Source: Rhea pennata (lineage: Eukaryota > Chordata > Aves > Rheiformes > Rheidae). From it: a stretch of 64,000 bases of DNA. Location of the stretch: assembly GCF_028389875.1 (NCBI RefSeq), contig NC_084678.1, positions 16,708,899 to 16,772,898 on the forward strand. Direction: 5' to 3'. Made by a program: the position numbers and the translations under genes. Position 1 is the first letter of the stretch. Every line of letters starts with the position of its first letter. A model generated the notes under the pieces. It saw only the letters and a list, made by a program, of their open reading frames with translations, ran no database searches and was not told the DNA's origin. This document shows positions 24,701 through 33,910 of the stretch, piece after piece.

Positions 24701-25434
24701 CTCAGAGGTAAGGAAGCGGCTAGGGCTGGCCTGGGCTGTTCCCTGCTAAAACGAGCCCGTGTTTGCTGTCCGCCCCCTCCATCCTGTCTGCGTGGCGTGC
24801 AGCATCGCTGCTCAGCAGCAGCATTGCTGCAACGGGTTCTCGACGTGGCGCAGACCTTGCGCATCTTGTCATGCCGGGGGGAGAGACCTTGCTGGCCCTC
24901 TTCGGGTCCCTGACACCCCCGGGCTGGCCATGGCTGCTCAGCACCCACCAGCTCATCATCGGAGAGGCCCCTGCTTCTCATCGGGCGATGACAGCGGGGT
25001 GCGGACAGGTGTCCTGCCTGGCTGCGGGGAGGAGGGCAGGAGTGGCAGCGGTCAGCATGTGCTGGGCACATCCAGCCCGAGGGATCACGCCATCCGAGGA
25101 AGGTCCCTAACCAGCCACCCTGGTCTCCTCCCGGATGCAGAACTGGTTCCGGACCTCCGCCGAGTCCAACCGAAAAAAGAAAAGCAGGGAACAGCTTTCT
25201 TCCAGCAAGGAGGAGAAAAAGAAAAGCACAAGCGGGAAGAAAAGGGGGAGGAAACCCAAGGAGAGGCCTCCAGAAACGTCCCTGAAAGGCAGAGAGAGCG
25301 TGGCAGTAAAGACTAATCACAAGAAAATGCTAGAGCACTGGGAAGGCTCCCGCTGCAGCCCCGACGGGGAGGAGCGCGTCCCCAAGCCCCCCAGCCACCG
25401 GAAGGCGGGAGCCAGTAAGATGCCCGAGAAATGA
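688..25434 (+). CDS. ZNF512B: ZNF512B, zinc finger protein 512B (gene level, 5' end missing)
   Basis: Fifteen coding exons join in frame: 688-767, 1568-1696, 2257-2429, 2597-2850, 3879-3950, 5712-5846, 7232-7356, 9977-10069, 10950-11048, 12056-12226, 13080-13271, 20768-20869, 21920-21982, 24609-24707, 25141-25434. They encode about 693 residues ending in MPEK-stop. The N-terminal exon(s) with the start codon lie left of the window, because the first visible exon begins inside a codon. Seen: four tandem pairs of an atypical C2HC finger plus a C2H2 finger, AT-hook-like KKGRPK near the N end and RGRKPK near the C end, a basic RRKQKTPKK motif, and VKAE and VKPE SUMO-type sites. Known for the family: nuclear DNA-binding chromatin regulator, linked in human to NuRD/RBBP4 binding, TGF-beta signalling and ALS association. 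Long Lys-Pro-Val repeats that I recall between the first finger pair and the basic motif of mammals are absent. The paralogue ZNF512 is less likely because the next gene is UCKL1. Confidence 0.95.
1568..1696 (+). CDS. ZNF512B: ZNF512B coding exon w2: finger 1 (C2HC)
   Basis: TTCTCAG acceptor, GTAAGG donor, phase 0 at both ends. Encodes a leading QWKDEFK helix-like segment, then CPNSGC...YHYQRC, a CX4CX12HX3C finger. This is the first half of finger module 1. Confidence 0.95.
2081..2116. repeat. 18-bp direct tandem duplication
   Basis: GCCCCAAAGGAGCAGCTT at 2081-2098 is followed directly by a copy differing only in the last two bases. It lies in the intron between exons w2 and w3. Confidence 0.85.
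2257..2429 (+). CDS. ZNF512B: ZNF512B coding exon w3: finger 2 (C2H2) and linker
   Basis: GCACAG acceptor, GTACC donor. Encodes CSYCEAAF...KHRLWNH, a CX2CX12HX4H finger, then a short basic linker ending SSGKKR. In mammals, as I recall, this linker carries nearly 200 residues of Lys-Pro-Val/Thr repeats; here only about 25 residues separate the finger from SGKKR. Confidence 0.95.
2597..2850 (+). CDS. ZNF512B: ZNF512B coding exon w4: low-complexity linker
   Basis: CCCTAG acceptor; the donor is GTAAGA after codons for MKH plus one base. Encodes [16 protein letters not shown], an Ala-rich stretch [16 protein letters not shown], and EEDPERMKH. No finger. The family-typical PKQA and EEDPER motifs anchor the alignment. 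Confidence 0.93.
3879..3950 (+). CDS. ZNF512B: ZNF512B coding exon w5: basic NuRD-type motif
   Basis: Begins after AGTCAG and ends before GTAACG. The w4-w5 junction encodes [15 protein letters not shown] followed by [10 protein letters not shown]. The RKQKTPKK segment matches the region reported to bind RBBP4 in human ZNF512B (recalled, not checked). It is strictly kept here, suggesting function. Confidence 0.94.
5712..5846 (+). CDS. ZNF512B: ZNF512B coding exon w6: charged linker
   Basis: CTGCAG acceptor, GTAGGG donor. Encodes [19 protein letters not shown] and a Lys-rich tail ending HLPA. VKAE fits the SUMO consensus psi-K-x-E. Confidence 0.94.
7232..7356 (+). CDS. ZNF512B: ZNF512B coding exon w7: finger 3 (C2HC)
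   Basis: TTGCCAG acceptor, GTAAGA donor. Encodes a leading [11 protein letters not shown] segment and CPTC...KKHMDVC, with CX2C spacing and a terminal Cys in place of His. This is the first half of module 2, followed at the protein level by QK. Confidence 0.95.
9977..10069 (+). CDS. ZNF512B: ZNF512B coding exon w8: finger 4 (C2H2)
   Basis: CTTTAG acceptor, GTAAGA donor, phase 0. Encodes [17 protein letters not shown]...EH, a CX2CX12HX4H finger and the second half of module 2. Confidence 0.95.
10950..11048 (+). CDS. ZNF512B: ZNF512B coding exon w9: lead helix of module 3
   Basis: TTTCCAG acceptor, GTATAA donor (weaker). Encodes a Glu/Arg-rich helix [13 protein letters not shown] and the first half of finger 5, KLKCPNE. 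The finger is cut by the intron right after CPNE. Confidence 0.93.
12056..12226 (+). CDS. ZNF512B: ZNF512B coding exon w10: fingers 5 and 6
   Basis: CCGTAG acceptor, GTGAGC donor. Completes finger 5 ([19 protein letters not shown]) and carries the whole of finger 6, [17 protein letters not shown]...EH. Only module 3 has both fingers without an intron between them. Confidence 0.95.
13080..13271 (+). CDS. ZNF512B: ZNF512B coding exon w11: conserved inter-finger block
   Basis: TTTCAG acceptor, GTGAGG donor. Encodes [20 protein letters not shown] and a highly conserved block with [20 protein letters not shown] and [21 protein letters not shown] is a SUMO-type site. No finger. Confidence 0.95.
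16686..16696 (+). promoter_or_regulatory. Orphan B-box-like sequence
   Basis: GGTTCGAATCC fits the TFIIIC B-box consensus exactly, but I could not fold a tRNA around it: no paired acceptor stem and no good A box. It may be an extra-TFIIIC site, a tRNA-SINE remnant or chance. Confidence 0.25.
17581..17603. promoter_or_regulatory. Inverted repeat with HNF1/homeodomain-like core
   Basis: CGTTAA at 17581-17586 and TTAACG at 17598-17603 flank GATTGATTAA. The right half resembles an HNF1 half-site (ATTAAC) and contains TTAATTAA, a paired-homeodomain core. Candidate enhancer element only. Confidence 0.3.
20768..20869 (+). CDS. ZNF512B: ZNF512B coding exon w12: lead helix of module 4
   Basis: TTCACAG acceptor, GTAAGG donor. 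Encodes [20 protein letters not shown] and [14 protein letters not shown]. As in module 3, the C2HC finger is interrupted right after CPNN at phase 0. Confidence 0.95.
21920..21982 (+). CDS. ZNF512B: ZNF512B coding exon w13: rest of finger 7 (C2HC)
   Basis: A long pyrimidine tract and CCCACAG acceptor; GTAGGC donor. Encodes [20 protein letters not shown] plus K, completing a CX4CX12HX3C finger. Confidence 0.95.
23186..23196. repeat. G11 homopolymer
   Basis: Run of G in ZNF512B intron 13. A C11 run lies at 24288-24298 in the same intron. Confidence 0.85.
24609..24707 (+). CDS. ZNF512B: ZNF512B coding exon w14: finger 8 (C2H2)
   Basis: TTTGCAG acceptor, GTAAGG donor. Encodes [20 protein letters not shown]...YHIIKAHSE, a CX2CX12HX4H finger closing module 4. 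Confidence 0.95.
25141..25434 (+). CDS. ZNF512B: ZNF512B last coding exon w15
   Basis: GATGCAG acceptor; TGA stop at 25432-25434. Encodes [16 protein letters not shown], a Lys/Ser-rich segment, the AT-hook-like [11 protein letters not shown], and a C-terminus ending ASKMPEK. The NWFRTSA start and PEK end match the family. Confidence 0.95.
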   Translation, partial: NWFRTSAESNRKKKSREQLSSSKEEKKKSTSGKKRGRKPKERPPETSLKGRESVAVKTNHKKMLEHWEGSRCSPDGEERVPKPPSHRKAGASKMPEK

Positions 25435-25564
25435 GCAGCTCAGAGACTTGTCTCCGAGGATTCGTTTACAGCCCAGGGTAACAGGGTGGGGGTCGCTCCC
25501 GGTTTTCTGTCCCCCCCCCCTTCCTCTTTCCACATCCCCCACCCTTCACTCACCCCCTTTTTAC

Positions 25565-25598
25565 AAAAAAAAAAAAAGAAAAAAAGACAAAAAAATAC
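25565..25598. repeat. A-rich simple sequence
   Basis: A-rich tract with only scattered G, C and T, preceded by a pyrimidine-rich stretch with a C-run (about 25511-25519). Lies early in the inferred ZNF512B 3' UTR. Confidence 0.7.
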
Positions 25599-28500
25599 CA
25601 GTTAACCACTTTAAGCAAAGTCATGGACCTTGTTTCACACTGGAAAACAAACAGGATCAAGCAAGCTGGACCGCTCTCTACCCCTCGCTGCCCATGTACA
25701 TACCCCTCTGCCTTCACGCTGCTGCGCCGAGGCGGGCTGTCTGTCCGTCCTGCCCCTGCCCGGCGCCGTGCTGCCTTCCCCCTCTGCCCCTTCCCCAGGA
25801 CTTTCCTCCTATCTCTGTGCGTGAAACTGGTGACGCGTAAGTGAAAGAGAAGTGCAATGGCAGCAGGGCCTCCTTGGACAGGGCCGCTCTGCGGCTGGCT
25901 GTGCTGGGGCGGGGGACGGCCGGACGCAGCGGCTCTCCCCGCTGCCCACGTCCCAGTCCGGCCAGTCCAGTCCGGCAGGGAAACCTTGGGCAGGCTGGAG
26001 CCTTCTCGTGCAGGCGCCGCCTGCGTTCCTGCACCCGGGGAGACGTTTCCAAAGATGTTTAACCCAAGCAAACGGCCAGGCAGGGTCAGGAAGGGCCAGG
26101 GAACAGCAGGGCCTGGCAGCAGGCACCGGGGGAGACTGGGTGGTGCTTTCCCCACAGCGTGTTCCCAGCACGGAGCGGAGAACCATGCTGGGGCTGTCCT
26201 TGGCAGGGATCTCCTCCGCGGTCTGCTGGCTTCGTGGCCTGCTGTGATTGCTCGGGGCAGTGGTTCATCTTCATCGTCGGAGCTGGCGAGAGCGAGCCGC
26301 ATGGAGCCACGAGCAGGCGGAGTCGGGAGAACGCCGTGGCAGCGCCGGCGGTCCCGAGGAGCAGGGGAGGCAGGGCAGGGCTGGATGCGGGCTTGCCTCG
26401 TGCAGGGTGCGAGAAGGGAGGTCGGGAGAGGTGCTGAGCACTCGCAGCCCCCCTGGAGGTCGATGGGGGAGGAGGGTTGCTGTAGGACAGGTTCGCTGGT
26501 TTAGTGGAAGGTTGTGGAAATGCTCTTAGCACCTTGGAGCGTCACTGGGAGACAGGGAGGAGAACCTGTGGGATGTGGGAGAGCTGCAGCCTGTTGCTTA
26601 GATGCTCTTTGCAAACATACCTGGACACAAAGTACTGTACCGAGCTGCTGCTGATCCCGTACAGCCGACCCGCGAGCCGCGGAGCTGGGTGGGCAGCGCC
26701 GGAGAAGGCTCTGAACGGAGCGGGCAGGCAGGGCTGAGCAGCAGAGCCTGCGGCCAGCTGCCCTGCAGGGGATTTCACGTTCCCTCTCCTGCCCCGACCT
26801 CAGAGGTGAGGATTGCCCAGCCTGGGGGAGAGCGGGCGGACGTGGGACGGGAGCAGCTCCCGTGCTGAATCACGGCGGCAGCCCCAGGGCCGCCTGTCCC
26901 CAGGGCCGGGAGCAGTCCCTGCGTTTGCTCGCCCAGCTCCTTCGCCAGGCTGGGGGGAGGTCCGTAACGGGGCCAGGGGCAGCACCAAGTGACAATCATG
27001 GCTCCTGCTTTCCGGCGAGTCCCAGCTGGTGCCCGCTGGACAAGGCACATTGCATACGGCTTGTCCCTCGGTTGGGGCATGCTGCAGCTCCTGGGGACGA
27101 GTCTCTGCTCCCCTCAAATGCACCTGAGCCCCCGACCATCCCCCTTGGAAAGGGGATTTGGAATGAGGGTCTCTGAAAGATGCATTTTTCCTTGCTTGTT
27201 TTCTGTTCCTGGTCTTTTTCTCTGTATTTTCCCGCACTAATAGCATCATAACACCTCGTTCTGACCTGGAGGAAACCATCCCCAGACCAAAATGTGTCTG
27301 TCTCTAGACAAAAACCAGGCTACCTCTATCCTTGGGATACGGACACGTCTCGCTGCAGCCCGAAAGGCGGTTACAACAGTTTTCTCTCGGTAACAGAACG
27401 AAAACCTTAATTTTGCTTTTCATTCGTTCCCCTGCTCGGGACTTGGGAAGGTGATGTCTGTGGGGGAGGCAAAGTTCTGCTTTTACTTTAGTCAATTAAA
27501 ATCTCAACCCTCGCTTTCCCCCGCTGCTCTGCACGGCCCGTCCTCCGCCCCGCCGAGGCGCAGGATTGCTTTTGTGCTCCGAGGAACCGTGCAGCGATAA
27601 TTAACGCCCGTCTCGACTGACACGGCATTGCTGCTGCGGAGGAAGAGGGAGAGACACGGTTGTTGCCCGCGTTGGGGAAACGCTCCTTTGGGGCGCCTCT
27701 GCTCGCGCCCCCGCCGCGGCTCCGGCAGCTGGGTGCGGGGATCTGCGTTTGCCCCGGCAGCGCTCGGCCGCGGAGGCGAGAAAACCCTGTCCGCGCGTTC
27801 GCCCGGTGTTTAGGTGTTTACAGAAGACTGTTAGTTGCGTCGGGCTTTAAAGCAATTAGTGAGACAACTTAATTAGTCGCTGTGGCTCATCCTGTTTGTC
27901 TCTCGCGCTTCAGCTGAGCTTTGTTTTGATGGGTACAAATCTTATCCCCTTGGGGAAGGGCGATGCTTTCAGTAACGGCAAGACCTGAACTCTCGCAGCC
28001 TGCAAAACCTTTGCGGAACGGCAGCGGGGGGATGTTCGCCTGCAGAGGCGGGGGGAGAGGGCGCGAGCGCGGGACTTCGTGCGATGGCTCGATGGCTCGT
28101 TGGGTAGCAGGAGCCCAGGGGCTGGCGCCTGCTTGGCGCGGAGCCCGGCGGAGCAGCCAGTGCTGCAAGACGCCGTGAGGAGGCTGCTATTGCCCCGGGC
28201 CCGAGAAAAACGTGCTCAGAAGCACCGCCGGGCCGGGCCGTCCTTGGCCGGCACCGGCACCGCAGCGGGAGGTCGGGCCCGGGGAGGTGCGGGGCGACGG
28301 TGTATACTCTTCAGGTTGTTATCAGCTGCAAAAAGAGAGGGAGCAGCGGTTTGGAGCAACTGCGCAGGGCGGCAAGGGGACACTGGCAGCACCTGGGAGC
28401 TCCAGGAAAGCGGCACAGAGTTATGCACTGAAATCTCTACATTGGTGCTTTAAGTGGCCTGTTCTGGGATGTTTTTTTCTCCCCAAAACGGCCAAGAATC

Positions 28501-28599
28501 TGGCAGCTTTTGCTGATGCGAGAGGGAGCTGCTGGCTCCAAAAATCAGCTCACTTATTTAGGAGCCTAAGTATGGAGTCAGAGGCTCCCTCCAGGCTCC

Positions 28600-31500
28600 T
28601 GCTCATTGAATAGCTGCAAACGAGGTGCCGCCGGGGAGCCGCGATGCCCCGGCGAGCCGAAAGCGGAGCCGGGGCGGCACGCCGAGGCTGCTGGCGCTGC
28701 CGGGGGCTGGCGAGCCCGCGCGCGCCCTGCCCGCTGGCTGCACCGCCGCAGCCGCGGCTTCGCCGGTTGCTCAGGTGATTCTTTTCCTTATTCCCCTTGG
28801 TCCCAGTGGAAAGAGAGCAAGGTCTGGGAAAGCCATAAATCCTTGGTGACAGCTCACCCCAGCGGGGGGAGGGGATGCCTAGAAAAGTCTGAAGACTTCC
28901 TCCCAAAAGAGATTGATTCATTTTCTTCCAAAATCCTCCTTCCCTAGAGGGATGTGGCTAAAATGACTGTGGTTTAGGACTCGCTGCTTGGGCCTCCCTG
29001 CAGCTCGCAGGCTGCGTCGGCGGCTGCAGCCCCTCTGCTTGGCAGGGGGAGCGGACCGGGACTCGCCTTGAAAACGGCCCTGCGTTTCGAGGCGGCCTCG
29101 GGACGCAGCGGGGGGAAGGCGTGTTGCGTTGTCGCTCCCGCGCGGAGCAGAGCCTGCCTCGGGCGTCAGTCCCCGGCTTGGCGCGGGGTTTTACCTTCCT
29201 GCCGGCGGCCGAAAGCCGTGAGGTCCGTGCCTGCGTCCCAGCGCACGCAGGCGCGTGCCGCTCGGAGAAAGCACCGCTCCCCGCTGCGCGCGGGGAGGAT
29301 CGGGCACGGCGACTGCCGGGTCCGGGCTGCAAACGGGCCGCGGCGGGCGGTGCCGAAGGTTTCGCGTGAGCGGCGACGTCGTGCTGAGCTTGCGCGGGGC
29401 GAACGAGCCGCCCGTGCGCCGCGGCCGTGCCGGCCGCCGCTCGCGCGTTCGCACCCGTGCGCTGCCCGAAAGGCTGCTCGTCGCCCGCGCTGGGGAACAT
29501 CGCAGGGCTCGGTGCTCGCTAACGCGTAGTTAATGTGATTCGCGTTGGTTAAATTAGGACGCGGCGCTCTGCGCCGTACGGGTGCCGCCGCGGAGCTCGG
29601 CCCGGGCACGGCCGGTTTCCCGGTCTGCGGGGAGGGGTCGGTGCCGTGCCAGGCCTGCCGGCAGCGGGGCGAAACCACCCGAGGCGCCCGGGCTTGGCTG
29701 TCGTCGCCGTCCCTCTGCCGTCGCGGAGGCAGCACTCCCGTCGTCCGATGGAAAATTTTACAAGAAATTGAGCTCTTCAAGGTTCTTTTCCTTAAAAGGT
29801 ATTTTTTCCCCACGAGGCATTAGTCAAAGAGGAAAACGTTCTCCCACTGCTTTCTCCTTTGTAAAGGAGGAGAAGTTCTGCAAAAAGCATTAATGATCAT
29901 GAAAGTAGACGGATATATTTTTTCTGAAGTGCTGTCACGTAGCCAGAGCCGGCGGCGAGGGAGCCCTGAGCTGTTTGCAGCTGGCTGCCTCGCCGCGAGC
30001 CGCCCGGAGCCTCCCGCGGCGCCGCGCGGCCCGGCAAATCCCAACCGACGCGAAGCCGAGCGCGGGGCCGAGAGCGGAAAGCCGAAAGCGGAGCGTTAGA
30101 GCGGAGCGGGGCCCGCGGGGCCCGAGGAGAGAGGGCAGCGCCGGCGGGGAGCGCGTCCTGCCCCGGCTGCCTTCTGCTGGCCTGCGGCCAGCCGGGGACC
30201 GGGAGCTCGGCTCGCTGAACGTGAATCCGTTTCTTCCTGGGCCTCTGGTCCCGGCGATCCGGCTGGATCGTGCCAAGCCAAAGGGACCCCAGCTTCCACG
30301 GCAGAAAGGGCCCAAAGGTTTTATTTTCATTGCAGGTGAAAAACTAAATGGAATAATAACTCATCAGCGATGAGTCTTGATGCAGACGTTACACAGCTTG
30401 TCCCAGATTTCAGCGGGAACCGCTGCGTCCGTCTCGCTACCCGAGTCGATGGTGCAAATCCCCATTTGCTTCCGCAGCGGCAGCTTTCAAAGAGAGAAGC
30501 CGAGGCCGGGGAGGGAGCGCGAGGCTGGAGCAGACCGCGAGCGGCCGGGCGCCCCCGGGCCCTCCGCCCCGGCCGCGCGGGAGCGGGACCTCCCAGGGCG
30601 GCGCGGTGCGTCCCGCTCGGGAGCTCGCCCCGAACACAAGCAGGCGCCGGCACAAGCTCCTCATTCTCCGTTTTCTTTTCTTTGCCCAACCGCTTTGCCA
30701 GGAGCGAGTCCTCAAAGCCAAGTCGGTGCAGATCCCGGTGTCCCGAGGTCTGGGAGAGAGCAGCCCAGTTGCCCCCGAGGGACCGTCGTCCGGAAAGGCG
30801 GGTGAAGGCGGCTGCTGTTGCTCGGGGTGGGGGTCCCAGCAGGCACCCCCCGGGGCAGGGGAGGGCGCTGCGAAAGTCGGGGCGTTCTGCGCCGCGCGCC
30901 CTCGCGGCGGGAAAGCGGACGGTCTCTGCCTCGCCGTTCCCGCTTCTGCCGCCATCGCTCTCCTTGGCTCCCGCGGCCCCAGGACGCGCCGGAGCGGGCA
31001 GGCGGGGAAGGGGGAGCCCGGGCCGGGGGCGCCGCTGCCCGGCGAGGGGCTGGAGCGAGGCGCTCCGAGGGGGTGGGCGAGCTCGGCCGCAGCCCGGACG
31101 GGCCGTTCACACCTTTATTTCCGCGCTTCTGCGGGGAAAGCGGGGCGAGAGAGCTCCTTCCCCGCTCGCTGCCCTTCGCCAAAGCGATCACGGGAGCGGT
31201 GGCCGGGGGCCGAGCCCCGCCGCGCAGCGCCGTCGGGCATCGCTGCGGGACGTTGCCTTCCTCGGTGGCTCCCGGCGCAGGCGAAGGCGCTCGGGGCGCG
31301 CGGCCGCGGCGCGTCCCCTCGGCCAGGACCCTGCTGCGGGAGGGACCCGCCGGGCACCCTCGCCCCGGGTCCGCTGTCCTGCAGGCGCTGGGCCGTCTCC
31401 CGCCCGGCGCTGCGCCAGCCCGGCCGCGCGGCGACGCCGGACCTGCGCTTTGCAAAGCAAAGGGCTAACCTTGGAGCGGGTTTCTGGGCGGGCGGGCAGC

Positions 31501-31780
31501 CTCGCGTCCCGTTGCTCGTGCAAACCTGGCAGCAGCCTCCCCGAAACGGCTCCCGCAGCTCCGCTTGCAGGTAGCGGGCAGGAAGCCTCACCGCGAGCCC
31601 GGCGCGGTCGGCTGCACCCCGACAGCAAACGCACCGTTCGGGGCAGGGAGAAGCGGCCGCCTCCGAGCACGTCCCGCGGGGACACGTCCCTCCCCGAGGT
31701 CGCCGCCGCGGACAGGAGCGCCGAAAGGGGCCCAGCGAGCTGCCCCCAGCCGGGAGACTCACGCACGTTCACGTAGGGAC
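28600..31780. other. Large CpG-island-like block inside inferred ZNF512B 3' UTR
   Basis: About 3.2 kb of dense CpG and very high GC, interrupted by short AT-rich patches near 28780-28970 and 29740-29930. No ORF here has a recognisable domain. It could be a promoter for a non-coding RNA or a Polycomb-type island. Boundaries are by eye. Confidence 0.6.
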
Positions 31781-31931
31781 CGATTCGTTCTTTTCTTTCT
31801 CTCCTTGGTGCCACCCATTCCACAGCATATCCGAATGTTTCTCGTCAATGCCAGTTATTAGTGCATAAGTGTATTTTGGGGAAAAAAACAAAATGGAAAA
31901 AAAAAGAATTTTCAATTTATCACTTGTAACC

Positions 31932-31960
31932 ATATATATAAATATATAAATATATATATT
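31932..31960. repeat. AT-rich simple repeat
   Basis: Imperfect (AT)n/(AAAT)n tract just upstream of the polyadenylation cluster. Confidence 0.8.
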
Positions 31961-31981
31961 AAAAAGTGTTTATTTGCAAAA

Positions 31982-32175
31982 AATAAAATTGTTTTAACAG
32001 TAAACTATCTTATAATAAACTCCCAATTTGTGACGATCTGTTCTTTTGTTAATCATTGACAAATCCTCAGTTTGAGAGTACTGTAATAAACAGCTATTAA
32101 TAACAGCGCCACTGAACACCTAGAAGGGATAAACTCTATGTACTGTATGTATTAAAAACAGCTGTATCAAATAAA
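31982..32175 (+). terminator. ZNF512B: Polyadenylation signal cluster
   Basis: Four AATAAA hexamers (31982-31987, 32014-32019, 32085-32090, 32170-32175) in an AT-rich stretch, the last followed by a T-rich downstream element at 32176-32215. Typical of a vertebrate mRNA 3' end on the + strand. Confidence 0.75.
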
Positions 32176-32541
32176 TGTTTATTGATTTTTTATTATTACT
32201 ATTATTGTTGTTTTGCAGTTTGGTGTGAGAGTTTGTTGGAAGCAAGGGGGTCCCGGCTAGGGGGGGTGAGCTGCAGACGGCCCTCGCTGCCGCTTTGCCG
32301 ACGCGGTTCCCGGAGGCGCTTGCAGCTCGGTTCAAGCCCAGGCCAGTTTTCCTGGTCCCTCGATGGGCACAAGCACGCGGGAAGCGGCCGCATCGAGAGG
32401 CCCCGCGATCGGATGGGCTGTTCCAGCAGCACCTCCAGCCTCGCGGGGGAGGACGTTTCCCGGGAAATGTGCTGGCTGCGTCTCTCCCGGCAGATCCACC
32501 CGGAGCCTGCCCTTGGCACGTTGCACAGGGATGCTCCCACG

Positions 32542-33275
32542 GGCAGCCCAGACCCCCAGGGGCATCTCAGACCCCCAGGGCAGTCCCTGGACCCAGGGGG
32601 CAGTTTGGACCCCCAGGGGCAGCTCGGACCCCTGGGGCAGTCCCTGGACCCAGGGGGCAATTTGGACCCCCAGGGCAGCTCGGACTCCCAGGGGCAGCTC
32701 AGAACCCCGGGGCAGCCCCTGGACCTGGGGTGCAGCTCGGACCCCCGGGGCAGTCCCTGGACCCAAGGGGCAGCTCGGACCCCCAGGGGCAGCTCGGGCC
32801 CCCGGGGCAGTCCCTGGACCCGGGGGGCAGCTCGGACCCCCAGGGGCAGCACGGACCCCCAGGGCAGTCCCTGGACCCGGGGGGCAGCTCGGACCCCCAG
32901 GGGCAGCTCGGGCCCCTGGGGCAGCTCGGACCCCCAGGGCAGTCCCTGGACCTGGGGGGCAGCTCGGACCCCCAGGGGCAGCACGGACCCCCAGGGGCAG
33001 CTCGGGCCCCCGGGGCAGTCCCTGGACCCGGGGGGCAGCTCGGACCCCCAGGGGCAGCTCGGGCCCCCGGGGCAGTCCCTGGACCTGGGGGGCTGCTCGG
33101 ACCCCCAGGGGCAGCTCGGGCCCCTGGGGCAGTCCCTGGACCCGGGGGGCAGCTCGGACCCCCAGGGGCAGCTCGGACCCCCGGGGCAGCTCGGACCCCC
33201 GGGGCAGTCCCTGGACCCAGGGGGCAGCTCGGACCCCCAGGGGCAGCTCGTACCCCCGGGGCAGTCCCTGGACCT
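32542..33275. repeat. GC-rich minisatellite, 19-bp unit in 57-bp higher-order repeat
   Basis: The base unit is 19 bp, e.g. CGGACCCCCAGGGGCAGCT. Three variants alternate to make a 57-bp unit marked by CAGTCCCTGG. That marker recurs at 32581, 32638, 32751, 32808, 32865, 32940, 33016, 33073, 33130, 33205 and 33262, with a CAGCCCCTGG variant at 32713. Spacings are 57, or 38, 75 and 76 where units were lost or gained. Since 57 is a multiple of 3, frames stay open on both strands and give spurious 600-800 residue ORFs. Confidence 0.95.
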
Positions 33276-33910
33276 TGCTGCCCTGGAGCCCAAGGCAGGG
33301 ACATCCATGCAGGGCCGCAGCCCGGTGGCAGCAACAGCAGTCGGGATGGGGTGGAAAAGCCCTAGATCTCGTCCTCTGCTCTCACGCAGGAGCTTCACGC
33401 CGGTGCTTGCGGGGGAGACGCGTCTAACTGTGCCGCTTCCAGCCCTCTGGGGAGCGGCAACGACCGGGTTTCGTCCTTCCTCCGGCGAGAGCCGCCGCGA
33501 GGCGAGGGAAGCCGCCGCGGACGGCCCCGGCCTAGTGCCACTGGATGGAGCTCGTGTTACGGCCAAGCTCGCCGGGCTCCGCCAGGCCCAGCAGGAGCCT
33601 CCAGGCAGGGCGCAAGACTCCGAAAACCGGGGTGAGGAGCCGGTGAGGCAGGACCGGGGCGGGGGGGGCAAAACGGTTCTCCCGGGGCGTCGCGGGATGG
33701 CGGCGGCGGCGGGAAGCGGCAGCGCTTTGCACAGGGCCTCGGGGCGCAGCAGGGAAATCCCGCTGACAGGGACGGTGCGCACGGCCGCGCCGGCCGGCCT
33801 GGCCTCCGGCTGCGCTCGGGGCGGGGCCCTCGCTCCAGGAGCGCGGCGAAACCCCCCGCCCAGGCCCGCCACGACCCTCCCGTCCTGCGGCGGCTCCCGG
33901 AGCCACCGAC

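Larger units (their letters stand above)
25435..32195 (+). other. ZNF512B: Inferred long 3' UTR of ZNF512B
   Basis: No credible coding exon in 6.8 kb. Long GC-rich open frames on both strands (for example 30370-31776 on +) are compositional artefacts with no recognisable domain. The first strong polyadenylation signals after the stop are the cluster at 31982-32175. As I recall, human ZNF512B also ends close to the UCKL1 promoter, which supports one long UTR. A shorter UTR plus an independent non-coding transcript in the CpG-rich part is the alternative. Confidence 0.5.

Noticed and set aside
30370..31776. 468-residue + strand frame in the CpG block
   Set aside because: Arg/Pro/Ala/Gly-rich composition typical of a GC-rich island, with overlapping open frames in all phases and no recognisable domain.
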